This document shows positions 1 through 5,957 of a stretch of 9,622 nt of DNA, one piece after another. Numbering within the stretch: position 1 is the stretch's first letter; every line of letters starts with the position of its first letter. Origin of the DNA: an uncultured Bacteroidota bacterium (GTDB lineage: Bacteria > Bacteroidota > Bacteroidia > Chitinophagales > Chitinophagaceae); contig CAIZLI010000283.1 in assembly GCA_903933765.1 (NCBI GenBank), positions 1 to 9,622 of the forward strand, written 5' to 3'. Both the position numbers and the translations under genes were made by a program. Below the pieces are notes generated by a model. It did no database searches. It worked only from the letters and a program-made list of their open reading frames with translations, and was not told the origin of the DNA.

Positions 1-325
1 ATGCTTGAATGGGATGTAATGGTTTTAAGAAATCTAATTCTTTTTGTCTGAACTCAATCACCTACTTACTCATATTGGCTTCGTTGTCTTGCATCAACTT
101 AAGCTTATGTTCATATTCGCCAGCAATATTCTTTTTTAATTGCTCTGTGAGTTCGTTCTGAATTTTTGTTTTTTGTTCTGCCAACAATTGATTGGTTTCT
201 TCTTCTTTCTTTTTTTGCCAATCGGTCATCTTGCCACGCAATTCTTTTTCAATCTCGTCGCGGATCGCGTCGGTTGGTTCAAAGCTGTGTTGACATTTTG
301 GGCAGATTACATTGTAGTTTGACAT
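1..325 (-). pseudogene. DUF2130 family protein, N-terminal fragment interrupted by an in-frame stop; runs off the left edge
   Basis: Reading leftward from ATG at 323-325, 87 codons give a protein beginning MSNYNVICPKCQHSFEP, with one CxxC knuckle (C9, C12). A highly charged Lys/Glu/Gln-rich stretch follows, about residues 22-87, that should form a coiled coil. This is the N-terminal layout of DUF2130 proteins, which are usually about 400 residues with a nuclease-like C-terminal part; their function is not established. The frame stops at TAG (62-64), yet the next codons in the same frame read VIEFRQKELDFLK, which resembles the RQKELEFLK stretch expected at this point in the family. After that, residues PLHPIQA no longer fit. 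The gene is therefore probably broken by a nonsense codon, perhaps with further damage outside the window. A start 15 bases further out (338-340) is possible but less likely, since homologues begin just before the CxxC. Family call fairly sure; pseudogene status moderate. Confidence 0.6.
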
Positions 326-369
326 GGTACAAAGATGCAAAAAAATATAACAGCCTCACTATATTTATG

Positions 370-377
370 TAATTTTG
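370..377 (+). promoter_or_regulatory. Bacteroidota-type -7 element for tRNA-Leu
   Basis: TAATTTTG matches the Bacteroidota -7 consensus TAnnTTTG exactly and ends 8 bases before the mature tRNA 5' end, as expected for a tRNA with a very short leader. No clear -33 TTTG lies 19 bases further upstream, so the assignment rests on the -7 match and its position. Confidence 0.5.
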
Positions 378-385
378 CAGTTCAA

Positions 386-471
386 GCGGAGGTGGCGAAA
401 TTGGTAGACGCACTACCTTGAGGTGGTAGCGCCCATACCCGGGCGTGGGAGTTCGAATCTCCTCTTCCGCA
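386..471 (+). tRNA. tRNA-Leu, anticodon GAG
   Basis: The 86-nt sequence folds into a full class II cloverleaf. The acceptor stem pairs 386-392 with 464-470 (one G-T pair), and A471 is the discriminator. The anticodon stem pairs 413-417 with 425-429 around loop TTGAGGT, giving anticodon GAG at 420-422, which reads CUC and CUU leucine codons. The long variable arm pairs CGCCC (430-434) with GGGCG (441-445), as tRNA-Leu requires. The T arm pairs 447-451 with 459-463 around loop TTCGAAT. The 3' CCA is not encoded (ACAA follows the stem), so it must be added by nucleotidyltransferase. The gene stands alone with its own promoter and terminator. Confidence 0.97.
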
Positions 472-472
472 C

Positions 473-502
473 AAAGCTTGTCAGGTACTGACAGGCTTTT
501 TT
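473..502 (+). terminator. Rho-independent terminator of tRNA-Leu
   Basis: AGCTTGTCAG (475-484) pairs with CTGACAGGCT (488-497) around a three-base loop GTA, with one G-T pair. Outer A-T pairs extend the stem, and a run of six T (497-502) follows. It starts directly after the tRNA 3' end. Confidence 0.9.
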
Positions 503-637
503 ATTGCGAAAAAGCGTCAAAAACTTGTTTTTGAAAGCTGGGGAGTAGTAAAAAAGACAAGGAAATGCAATGCATTTCCTTGAAAAGTTTTGGGTAAACA
601 ATCTTCTTGATCAGCGAACGCAGTGAGCTAATCTATT
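503..637. other. Gene-free stretch between tRNA-Leu terminator and DUF2911 gene
   Basis: No credible protein gene lies here. It contains the minus-strand hairpin at 549-582 and, at 609-633, an imperfect dyad GATCAGC...AGCTAATC enclosing GAACGCAGTG. The dyad lies in the 3' untranslated part of the DUF2911 transcript. Motifs of the form GCGAACGCAGTGAGC recur as extragenic sequence in many genomes, so this may be a small dispersed element; that is inference. Confidence 0.4.
549..582 (-). terminator. Terminator hairpin for the DUF2911 gene
   Basis: CAAGGAAATGCA (558-569) and TGCATTTCCTTG (571-582) form a perfect 12-bp inverted repeat separated by one base; in RNA the inner pairs would open to give a normal loop. 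On the minus strand the stem is followed by TCTTTTTTA, a U-rich tail. It lies about 55 bases past the DUF2911 stop codon and converges on the tRNA terminator. Confidence 0.65.
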
Positions 638-1480
638 TTACAAAGACTTCAAGATCTCATCAGCAGATCTTACATAGTCCATATTTTTTGCTTCAGTCGC
701 CATTTGCTTACAAGTTTCAGCACTTGCTTTAGCACCTTTTTTATCATTCAATGCTACATGAATTCTAGCTTTTAATAAATGCAACCAATATGCTTTTGCA
801 TTTGCAGCAATTGCTTTATCCGCAAATACCAAAGCCTTATTGTAATCATGATCTAATTCAAGGTAAAATGTTGCAGCAGATTGATATACATTAGGGTTTA
901 CAGTTGCAGCAGCTGTTGCAGCATCAATTTGTGCACGAACCGCAGGTCTGATATCTGTACTTATAGGAATATTTACTTTTGTCTTACCCCATTTCAAATA
1001 AATAGTTGCAGTTTGAGCAGTGATGGCGTCAATGCCAATTGTGAAAGTTTCTGTGGTGCTTCCAGTTGTTTCTGGAGCCACTTTAAAACGAACCACATCC
1101 TCTGCTTCTTTATAGTCGAAACTTCCCCAGCCTTTAGAATTGGTATTGATAATAATGGTCCATTCTGAAGCACCTGGAATGGTGAATAAACCGTATGATC
1201 CAGCAGGAATTGTTTTATTTCCAATGTTCACTGGGTCAGAGAAAGTCAATTTAGTGGCACCATTTGCACCTGTTCTCCAAACATCACCGATAGGCGCTAA
1301 TAAACTACCTGCACCAAAAACCGGACGACCTTTTAAACTAGGTCTTGAGTAAACGATTTCAATTTTACCTAAACCAAATTCTTGGGTTAAAGTTTGAGCA
1401 GGACTAGGTGCTGGCATTTTTACTTGTGCCATAGCCGTTAAACTCAAAAAGCTTCCAATTACAAAAAGTATCTTTTTCAT
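638..1480 (-). CDS. Secreted DUF2911 domain protein with C-terminal helical (TPR-like) region
   Basis: A 280-residue protein of unknown biochemical role. Residues 1-18 form a signal peptide: MKK, a hydrophobic core FVIGSFLSLT, and a probable signal peptidase I site AMA before Q19. It should therefore be exported to the periplasm or beyond; the residue after the cut is Q rather than C, so it is not a lipoprotein. Residues about 22-170 are the DUF2911 domain, recognised by PSPAQTLTQEFGLGKIEIVY, SRPSLKGRPVFG, VWRTGANGATKLTF and IPAGSYGLFTIP; it is probably a beta sandwich. Residues about 195-275 are Ala/Lys-rich helices (KALVFADKAI, LLKARIHVALND) resembling one or two TPR units. The start at 1480 gives a complete signal peptide. 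The gene lies 50 bp downstream of xerD on the same strand, with a candidate promoter of its own. Family call is firm; no function can be assigned. Confidence 0.9.
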   Translation of the reverse strand: MKKILFVIGSFLSLTAMAQVKMPAPSPAQTLTQEFGLGKIEIVYSRPSLKGRPVFGAGSLLAPIGDVWRTGANGATKLTFSDPVNIGNKTIPAGSYGLFTIPGASEWTIIINTNSKGWGSFDYKEAEDVVRFKVAPETTGSTTETFTIGIDAITAQTATIYLKWGKTKVNIPISTDIRPAVRAQIDAATAAATVNPNVYQSAATFYLELDHDYNKALVFADKAIAANAKAYWLHLLKARIHVALNDKKGAKASAETCKQMATEAKNMDYVRSADEILKSL

Positions 1481-1499
1481 ATGTATTAATTTTGAACAA

Positions 1500-1507
1500 C
1501 AAACCTA
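1500..1507 (-). promoter_or_regulatory. Candidate -7 element for the DUF2911 gene
   Basis: On the minus strand TAGGTTTG matches TAnnTTTG and lies 19 bases before the start codon. No clear -33 TTTG is present. The box overlaps an imperfect hairpin (about 1501-1523) that could equally be a weak end for the xerD transcript. Confidence 0.35.
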
Positions 1508-1530
1508 ATTTATTTTAGGCGTTTATCCTG

Positions 1531-2439
1531 TTATTTTTTTTGAAAGGCCGGATGGAAACGATCTAGGGTATCCCTCAGGAAATCCCTATTAATATGGGTA
1601 TAAATCTCGGTGGTGGTGATGCTTTCATGCCCAAGCATCTCCTGAACAGCCCTCAGATCGGCACCACCTTCCACTAAATGCGTGGCGAAACTATGACGAA
1701 GGCTATGCGGGGAGATGGTTTTTTTAATACCTGTTTTGAGGATGAGGTCTTTGATGATATAAAAAATCATGACCCTGCTAAGCCCTTTACCACGGTTATT
1801 AAGAAACAAAATATCCTCGCAGTTTTTAGCTGGAGTTTGATGTACTCTAATGGTATCCTTGTATAATTTGATATACTTTATTGCATCCGATCCGATGGGC
1901 ACCAATCTTTCTTTATCACCCTTACCAATCACTCTAATAAATCCAACATCTAAATACAAACAAGAAATTTTTAGCTGAATGGCTTCTGTAACTCTTAATC
2001 CAGAACTATACATCACTTCCAAGATGGCTTTATTCCTGCCACCTTCTGGTTTACTCAGGTCAATCTCACCAATCATTTGTTCTATTTCTTCAAAGCTTAA
2101 GACATCTGGTAGTTTTCGACTTGTTTTAGGACTAGGTAACAAAGTAGTGGGGTTGATATGACAAATCTGTTCTATTAAACAATATTTAAAAAAAGATTTG
2201 ATACCAGAAATGATTCTAGCCTGAGAGGTAGCAGCCATGCCTATTTCACCAATACTTTGAATGAAACTTTGCAAGTGCGTCATTTCAATATCCGCAGGAG
2301 TATGGATAGTTTTAATAGGTTCTAAAAAGTTGGCTAATTTATCAATGTCTCTTAAGTATGCTTCTACAGAATGCGCACTCAATGATTTCTCTAATTGCAA
2401 GAAAGCTTTAAATCCTTTTTTATAGATATCCCATTGCAT
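1531..2439 (-). CDS. xerD: Site-specific tyrosine recombinase XerC/XerD family (XerD-like)
   Basis: A complete 302-residue tyrosine recombinase, close to the roughly 300 residues usual for Xer proteins. With a partner Xer protein it would resolve chromosome dimers at dif in the cytoplasm. Residues about 1-90 are the SAM-like core-binding domain (SLSAHSVEAYLRDI). Residues about 110-290 are the catalytic domain, with every expected residue present: R149 in SSGLRVTEAI, K173 in GKGDKERLVP, H245 and R248 in SPHSLRHSFATH, H271 in MLGHESI, and nucleophile Y280 in TTEIYTHI. These positions are each one more than in E. coli XerD, which supports XerD over an integrase. No integrase-type arm-binding domain and no flanking att repeats are visible. 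The start at 2439 fits the normal N terminus. The gene is divergent from the ykgJ-type gene, with 76 bp between them. XerC versus XerD cannot be settled without the rest of the genome. Confidence 0.88.
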   Translation of the reverse strand: MQWDIYKKGFKAFLQLEKSLSAHSVEAYLRDIDKLANFLEPIKTIHTPADIEMTHLQSFIQSIGEIGMAATSQARIISGIKSFFKYCLIEQICHINPTTLLPSPKTSRKLPDVLSFEEIEQMIGEIDLSKPEGGRNKAILEVMYSSGLRVTEAIQLKISCLYLDVGFIRVIGKGDKERLVPIGSDAIKYIKLYKDTIRVHQTPAKNCEDILFLNNRGKGLSRVMIFYIIKDLILKTGIKKTISPHSLRHSFATHLVEGGADLRAVQEMLGHESITTTEIYTHINRDFLRDTLDRFHPAFQKK

Positions 2440-2444
2440 TTGCT

Positions 2445-2452
2445 CAAAACTA
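2445..2452 (-). promoter_or_regulatory. Candidate -7 element for xerD
   Basis: TAGTTTTG on the minus strand is an exact TAnnTTTG match, ending only five bases before the xerD ATG. If used, transcription would begin at or next to the start codon, giving a nearly leaderless mRNA. No -33 element is evident. Confidence 0.3.
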
Positions 2453-2515
2453 GTTTAGGAAAAGATTTGATAATTCATTGATAAAGAGTTTATTTCGTGT
2501 CTGATTCAAAACCCT

Positions 2516-3013
2516 ATGCAAGTAAATTTAAGGTCATTTAAGCAGAAAGTTAAACTTAATGCAAAACAATTCAGATCCTTCTTAACAAAGATAAAAAATA
2601 AAAATCTCAAAAACCTTGATCAAATAGCAACAAAATTAAGTACAGAAGTTTGGGCCGAAGTAGATTGCTTGTCTTGTGCAAATTGTTGTAAGTCCATGAG
2701 CCCAACATTTACAACCACTGACATCAAAAGAATTGCTGCACATTTTAATATCAAGCCTGCTGAATTTAAAGCGACTTGGTTGGAGTACGATAAAAAAGAC
2801 AAGGATTGGGTGAATGTTTCAAAGCCTTGTCAATTCTTGAATTTAAGTTCAAATATGTGTTCTATCTATGAGGTAAGACCGGCTGATTGCGCAGGGTTTC
2901 CGCATTTAACCAAAAAGAAATTTGTAGAATACATTCATGTGCACAAACAGAATGTGGCATATTGTCCAGCAACCTATAAGTTAGTAGAAAAAATGAAGGC
3001 TTCTATGGTTTAA
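2516..3013 (+). CDS. YkgJ family cysteine-cluster protein
   Basis: A 165-residue soluble protein of the YkgJ/CxxCxxCC family (PF03692), thought to bind zinc or an iron-sulfur cluster; its reaction is unknown. The defining motif CLSCANCC places Cys at 51, 54, 57 and 58. The later conserved cysteines are also present: C105 in KPCQFL, C115 in MCSIYEVRP, C125 in DCAGFP and C150 in YCPAT. Eight cysteines at the family positions suggest an intact protein. Residues 1-45 are Lys-rich and helical, without a signal peptide, so it is probably cytoplasmic. The start at 2516 is the first ATG in frame after the divergent xerD promoter region. It converges on yraN, with 25 bp between the stop codons. No partner gene hints at a substrate. 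Confidence 0.9.
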   Translation: MQVNLRSFKQKVKLNAKQFRSFLTKIKNKNLKNLDQIATKLSTEVWAEVDCLSCANCCKSMSPTFTTTDIKRIAAHFNIKPAEFKATWLEYDKKDKDWVNVSKPCQFLNLSSNMCSIYEVRPADCAGFPHLTKKKFVEYIHVHKQNVAYCPATYKLVEKMKASMV

Positions 3014-3026
3014 ATCACACGAGTAA

Positions 3027-3059
3027 ATCGAAGCTTGTTTAAAAATAAACGTCTTCGAT
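3027..3059. terminator. Possible shared hairpin at the convergent ends of the ykgJ-type gene and yraN
   Basis: ATCGAAG (3027-3033) pairs with CTTCGAT (3053-3059), and GTTTA (3037-3041) with TAAAC (3046-3050), around loop AAAA, with a 3x2 internal loop. The hairpin includes the yraN stop codon. On the minus strand the stem runs into only a short T tract (ATTTACT), and on the plus strand into A8, so it is a weak intrinsic terminator at best; it may instead protect the 3' ends. Confidence 0.4.
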
Positions 3060-3398
3060 AAAAAAAAGATCCCATTTAGTTTCTGAGTATAATTGAATCG
3101 CAATCACATCGAATTGAAGCATTTTCCAACTAGGGTGTTGGTATTGGAATAATGCAGCTGCATTTTTTAAGTGCTGCATTTTTATCGCATCGATATGCTG
3201 TTCTGGAAAACCATAAGCAGTTGACCTCCTGGTCTTCACTTCTATTATATGTAAGCAGTTTTCTTTGCTTGCAATGATGTCAACTTCTAAATGTTTATAG
3301 CGCCAATTTCTAAAAAGGATGGTATAACCCATGCTGATTAGGTAGCTTGCGGCTTTATTTTCGCCTAAAAACCCAGTATCTTTGTTATGTTGACTCAT
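3039..3398 (-). CDS. yraN: YraN family (UPF0102) endonuclease-like protein
   Basis: A 119-residue protein, the normal size for UPF0102/YraN, a small family with a restriction-endonuclease-like fold whose cellular role is not established; a Holliday-junction or other DNA-processing function has been proposed from the fold. Family signatures in order: GFLGENKAASYLISMGYTIL (residues 9-28), FRNWRYKHLEVDII (29-42), HIIEVKTRRSTAYG (50-63), and the helix IKMQHLKNAAALF (72-84). The PD-(D/E)xK-type active residues E13, D40, E53 and K55 are all present. The gene is convergent with the ykgJ-type gene and divergent from manA. It is often found beside rnhB or dprA in other phyla, but neither is here. The start at 3398 gives the usual short N terminus. 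Confidence 0.9.
   Translation of the reverse strand: MSQHNKDTGFLGENKAASYLISMGYTILFRNWRYKHLEVDIIASKENCLHIIEVKTRRSTAYGFPEQHIDAIKMQHLKNAAALFQYQHPSWKMLQFDVIAIQLYSETKWDLFFIEDVYF
3354..3384 (+). promoter_or_regulatory. Candidate promoter for manA (inside the 5' end of yraN)
   Basis: TATCTTTG (3377-3384) matches the -7 consensus TAnnTTTG exactly. TTTA (3354-3357), one base from the -33 TTTG, precedes it at the standard 19-base spacing. The box ends 72 bases before the manA ATG, so it would lie in the first codons of the divergent yraN gene. Confidence 0.4.
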
Positions 3399-3456
3399 TT
3401 TAAGTGGATTTAATTTAATTTATTTGAGTAAACAGGAAAATAGCTAAAAGGCATAC

Positions 3457-4653
3457 ATGAACACAGCGTATAAATTACAAGGAATTCATAGGCATTACGA
3501 GTGGGGTGGAAACGCATTCATTCCTCAATTGATGCATGTAGACAATGCGATTGGCAAGCCATTTGCAGAATATTGGATGGGGGCTCATCCCTCTGCACCT
3601 GCCATGGTGGAAACTGCTCAAGGTCTTATGGCGCTAGATCAAATGATCCAGGAAAATAAAGTAGCATTTTTAGGTGCAAAAACTGCAGCTCAATTTGGGG
3701 CCTTGCCTTATTTATTTAAAATTTTGGATGTCGAAAAAATGCTGAGTATTCAGGTGCATCCTTCAAAGGAAAATGCAAAAAAAGGCTTTTCAAAAGAACA
3801 ACAAGCGGGTGTGCCGATAGATGCATCGAACAGAAACTATAAAGACCAAAATCATAAACCAGAAGTGATGGTGGCTTTAAGTGATTTTTGGTTATTACAT
3901 GGTTTTATGCCAGCCATTGCGCTTAAAGAAAGATTATCAAGTCTTGCTCCTTTACAAATATTATTACCCGAATTTGGTCAGGATGATTATGCTGGCTTGT
4001 ACAGTCATTTTATGCGCCTTGATCAAACCGCTACAGATAAAATATTAAAACCTTTATTGGAAATTGCAGTGCATGAAGTAGCAGCAGGCAAAGTGGATAA
4101 AACGCATCCACATTGGTGGGCCAATAAATACTATGGTGGTATTGTGCCTTCATCCAATATTGACAAAGGCATCCTTTCTATCTATATTTTAAACATTGTC
4201 AATGTGCCAAAATACCAAGGGGTATTTCAGGGGGCAGGGCTCTTACACGCTTATTTAGAAGGACAGAATATTGAATTGATGGCCAATAGTGACAATGTAT
4301 TAAGAGGCGGATTAACGCCTAAACATATTGATATAGAAGAACTCTTACAGCATATTCAGTTTGAGCCAACTTATCCAAGCATACTAAAAGGAGATTTTAC
4401 AAGTTCCAATGAGCTTCAATTCCCTTGTCCGGTGCCCGATTTTGGTTTAACTAAAATCACCATAACACCAGGGGAAACTTACACAAACAAGACCAGTTCC
4501 TTTGAAATGTTTTTAGTGATGCAAGGGGATGTCCAATTGGACGGGATGGACTTAAAGCCAGGTGAATTGGCTGCAGTCAAGGCTGGAGCGGCCTATCATA
4601 TCCAACAAACAGGGTCCGAAACGGCTGTAATATTCAAATCTTTTGTGCCTTAA
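3457..4653 (+). CDS. manA: Mannose-6-phosphate isomerase, class I
   Basis: A complete 398-residue type I phosphomannose isomerase (EC 5.3.1.8), a cytoplasmic zinc enzyme interconverting mannose-6-phosphate and fructose-6-phosphate. It links mannose use to glycolysis and, in reverse, supplies mannose for GDP-sugars. The cupin-fold metal ligands are visible: Q99 and H101 in LSIQVHPS, E136 in HKPEVMVAL, and H264 in GAGLLHAYLEG. The catalytic arginine is R283 in NSDNVLRGGLTPKH. Residues 1-50 hold the usual N-terminal motifs (YEWGG, AEYWMGAHPSAPA), and residues 335-398 form the C-terminal cupin. The length matches bacterial class I enzymes, with no sign of a fused mannose-1-phosphate guanylyltransferase. 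The start at 3457 has a weak AAAAGG upstream. The gene is divergent from yraN and 93 bp ahead of the DUF6580 gene, which has its own promoter candidate, so manA is probably transcribed alone. Confidence 0.96.
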   Translation: MNTAYKLQGIHRHYEWGGNAFIPQLMHVDNAIGKPFAEYWMGAHPSAPAMVETAQGLMALDQMIQENKVAFLGAKTAAQFGALPYLFKILDVEKMLSIQVHPSKENAKKGFSKEQQAGVPIDASNRNYKDQNHKPEVMVALSDFWLLHGFMPAIALKERLSSLAPLQILLPEFGQDDYAGLYSHFMRLDQTATDKILKPLLEIAVHEVAAGKVDKTHPHWWANKYYGGIVPSSNIDKGILSIYILNIVNVPKYQGVFQGAGLLHAYLEGQNIELMANSDNVLRGGLTPKHIDIEELLQHIQFEPTYPSILKGDFTSSNELQFPCPVPDFGLTKITITPGETYTNKTSSFEMFLVMQGDVQLDGMDLKPGELAAVKAGAAYHIQQTGSETAVIFKSFVP

Positions 4654-4707
4654 ACGAATTATACACATTTGAGGAAAATCAATCCTGCAGAAAACTAAGC
4701 ATTTATG

Positions 4708-4715
4708 TATATTTG
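4708..4715 (+). promoter_or_regulatory. Candidate -7 element for the DUF6580 gene
   Basis: TATATTTG is an exact TAnnTTTG match, 31 bases before the ATG at 4747. The expected -33 position carries only a poor match (CTGC region), so the promoter may be weak or need an activator. Confidence 0.45.
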
Positions 4716-4746
4716 TTTTCATAAATAATATTTTAAATAGCAACTG

Positions 4747-5313
4747 ATGAAACTGAATAAAGAAATAGTGATTGCCTTAATTATAATGATTGTAACGAGT
4801 GCTTTATATAGAGTGTTACCAGGTAGACCATTTGGTTTTGCACCTCAAATTGCAATTGCTTTATTCAGCGGCTCATTGTTTGTAAAAAACAAACATTTTG
4901 CATTTTTACTACCCCTTGTTTCCATGTTCTTATCTGATTTATTATATCAAGTTTTGTATGTAAATCATTTAACGACCATTCAAGGTTTTTATGATGGACA
5001 ATGGCAGAACTATTTATTAATTGCTGCTACTGCAATTTTTGGATTTGGTTTACAAACAAACAACGTAAGTAAATTCGCAGGTAATTTTATCGCTGCTCCA
5101 ACTGTCTATTTCCTTGTTTCAAACTTTATGGTTTGGGCAAGCTTTGGTGGTTACCAACGTCCTTTGACTGTTTCAGGTTTATTACAAACAATGGTAGATG
5201 GATTGCCATTTTATGGATACAGTGTAGCAGGTACATTCGTTTTTGGTGCTGTAATGTTTGGCGGATTGAAACTCATTCAGCCTAAATTAAAAGCGATAAA
5301 AGTAAAAAGCTAA
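4747..5313 (+). CDS. DUF6580 family integral membrane protein
   Basis: A 188-residue inner-membrane protein with about six hydrophobic segments, near residues 7-23, 33-46, 50-70, 88-103, 111-132 and 155-177. It matches the pattern of DUF6580 proteins, recognised from memory by FAPQIAIALFSGSLF followed by a short basic turn (VKNKH) and LLPLVSMFLSDLLYQ. Segment number, size and the small-residue-rich helices resemble the substrate-binding S components of ECF vitamin transporters, so a role in micronutrient uptake is plausible but unproven. No gene for an ECF energizing subunit is adjacent, and no cobalamin or thiamine riboswitch is visible in the 93-bp leader. The short cytoplasmic tail is Lys-rich (KLKAIKVKS). 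The gene ends in a strong terminator shared with rnhA. The membrane call is certain, the family likely, the substrate unknown. Confidence 0.75.
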   Translation: MKLNKEIVIALIIMIVTSALYRVLPGRPFGFAPQIAIALFSGSLFVKNKHFAFLLPLVSMFLSDLLYQVLYVNHLTTIQGFYDGQWQNYLLIAATAIFGFGLQTNNVSKFAGNFIAAPTVYFLVSNFMVWASFGGYQRPLTVSGLLQTMVDGLPFYGYSVAGTFVFGAVMFGGLKLIQPKLKAIKVKS

Positions 5314-5333
5314 ATTGGTATAAAGATTTTTAT

Positions 5334-5370
5334 AAAAAGCCCCTCGTTTATTTGAATGAGGGGCTTTTTT
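5334..5370. terminator. Strong bidirectional terminator between the DUF6580 gene and rnhA
   Basis: GCCCCTC (5339-5345) pairs with GAGGGGC (5358-5364). The stem continues inward through G-T and A-T pairs (5346-5348 with 5355-5357), and is flanked by A5 on the left and T6 on the right. The symmetric A/T flanks allow it to stop transcription from both converging genes. Confidence 0.92.
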
Positions 5371-5383
5371 ATGCTAAGTAGGA

Positions 5384-5854
5384 TTATTTCTTAGGATCTA
5401 CCTGTTCGTAAAATTCGTCAATTTGCCAAGGGCCTGTATCCGCAGCCATGGTGGCTAACTCGTCGCAACGGTTATTATAAGGATTGTCCGCATGTCCTTT
5501 CACCCAATGAAATTTCACTTTATATAGTTTAGATAGCTCATAAAAGGCTAGCCATAGGTCTTTGTTCTTTTTGCCTCCTTTAAAGTCTGTTTTAATCCAG
5601 TTGTCTAACCATTTTTTCTCTACAGATTCAACCACGTATTTACTATCTGTATATACAAGAATCGGTAATTTTTTAGTCTTTAAAATTGAAATGGCTTTAA
5701 TTACAGCCAATAGCTCCATTCTATTATTGGTGGTATATTTATACGCTTCGGCGATCTCTTTGACCTTCTCACCCCAAATCAAAATGGCACCAAAACCGCC
5801 TGGTCCTGGATTGCCTCTTGCCGAGCCGTCAGTGTAGATAATTATTTTGTCCAT
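5384..5854 (-). CDS. rnhA: Ribonuclease HI
   Basis: A 156-residue RNase HI, almost the length of the E. coli enzyme (155). It cleaves the RNA strand of RNA-DNA hybrids, removing R-loops and primer remnants in the cytoplasm. The metal-binding acidic residues are all present: D9 in IYTDGSARGNPGPGG, E47 in NNRMELLAVIKAI, D70 in VYTDSKYVV, and D131 in RCDELA. The catalytic histidine is H121 in WVKGHADNPYNN. The basic-protrusion region WLDNWIKTDFKGGKKNKDLW (residues 82-101) is kept, as in E. coli-type RNase HI. The open frame extends 48 codons further upstream, into malQ, but homologues begin at the chosen ATG (5852-5854), which has AGAAAGG just before it. The gene is convergent with the DUF6580 gene and divergent from malQ. 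Confidence 0.97.
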   Translation of the reverse strand: MDKIIIYTDGSARGNPGPGGFGAILIWGEKVKEIAEAYKYTTNNRMELLAVIKAISILKTKKLPILVYTDSKYVVESVEKKWLDNWIKTDFKGGKKNKDLWLAFYELSKLYKVKFHWVKGHADNPYNNRCDELATMAADTGPWQIDEFYEQVDPKK

Positions 5855-5889
5855 GAATCCCTTTCTTGGTCTAAAGCAAGATACAATAA

Positions 5890-5921
5890 TTTGATTAGTT
5901 AAGGCTATTTCATTGAATTTG
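5890..5921 (+). promoter_or_regulatory. Candidate promoter for malQ
   Basis: TTTG (5890-5893), a 20-base spacer, then TGAATTTG (5914-5921), which matches the -7 consensus at all fixed positions but one. It ends 36 bases before the chosen malQ ATG. It lies in the 103-bp gap shared with the divergent rnhA. Confidence 0.35.
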
Positions 5922-5957
5922 TAATTATCTTTAACGCCATTCGAAACAAGATTGAAT

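Noticed and set aside
413..601. Open frame of 62 codons on the minus strand overlapping tRNA-Leu
   Set aside because: Its C-terminal residues are the antisense of the tRNA (RKRRFELPRPGMGATTSR), a well-known spurious translation, and it crosses the tRNA terminator.
881..1352. Plus-strand open frames inside the DUF2911 gene
   Set aside because: They oppose a gene with a clear signal peptide and domain; the translations are Cys/Ser-rich shadows.
1501..1523. Imperfect hairpin AAACCTAA...TTAGGCGTTT after xerD
   Set aside because: The stem is short and bulged, with no real T tract, and it overlaps the DUF2911 -7 candidate, so I do not call it a terminator.
386..2439. tRNA-Leu plus a nearby tyrosine recombinase as a possible integrated element
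   Set aside because: The recombinase has XerD size and residue spacing, no arm-binding domain, and I saw no repeat of the tRNA 3' end elsewhere in the window.
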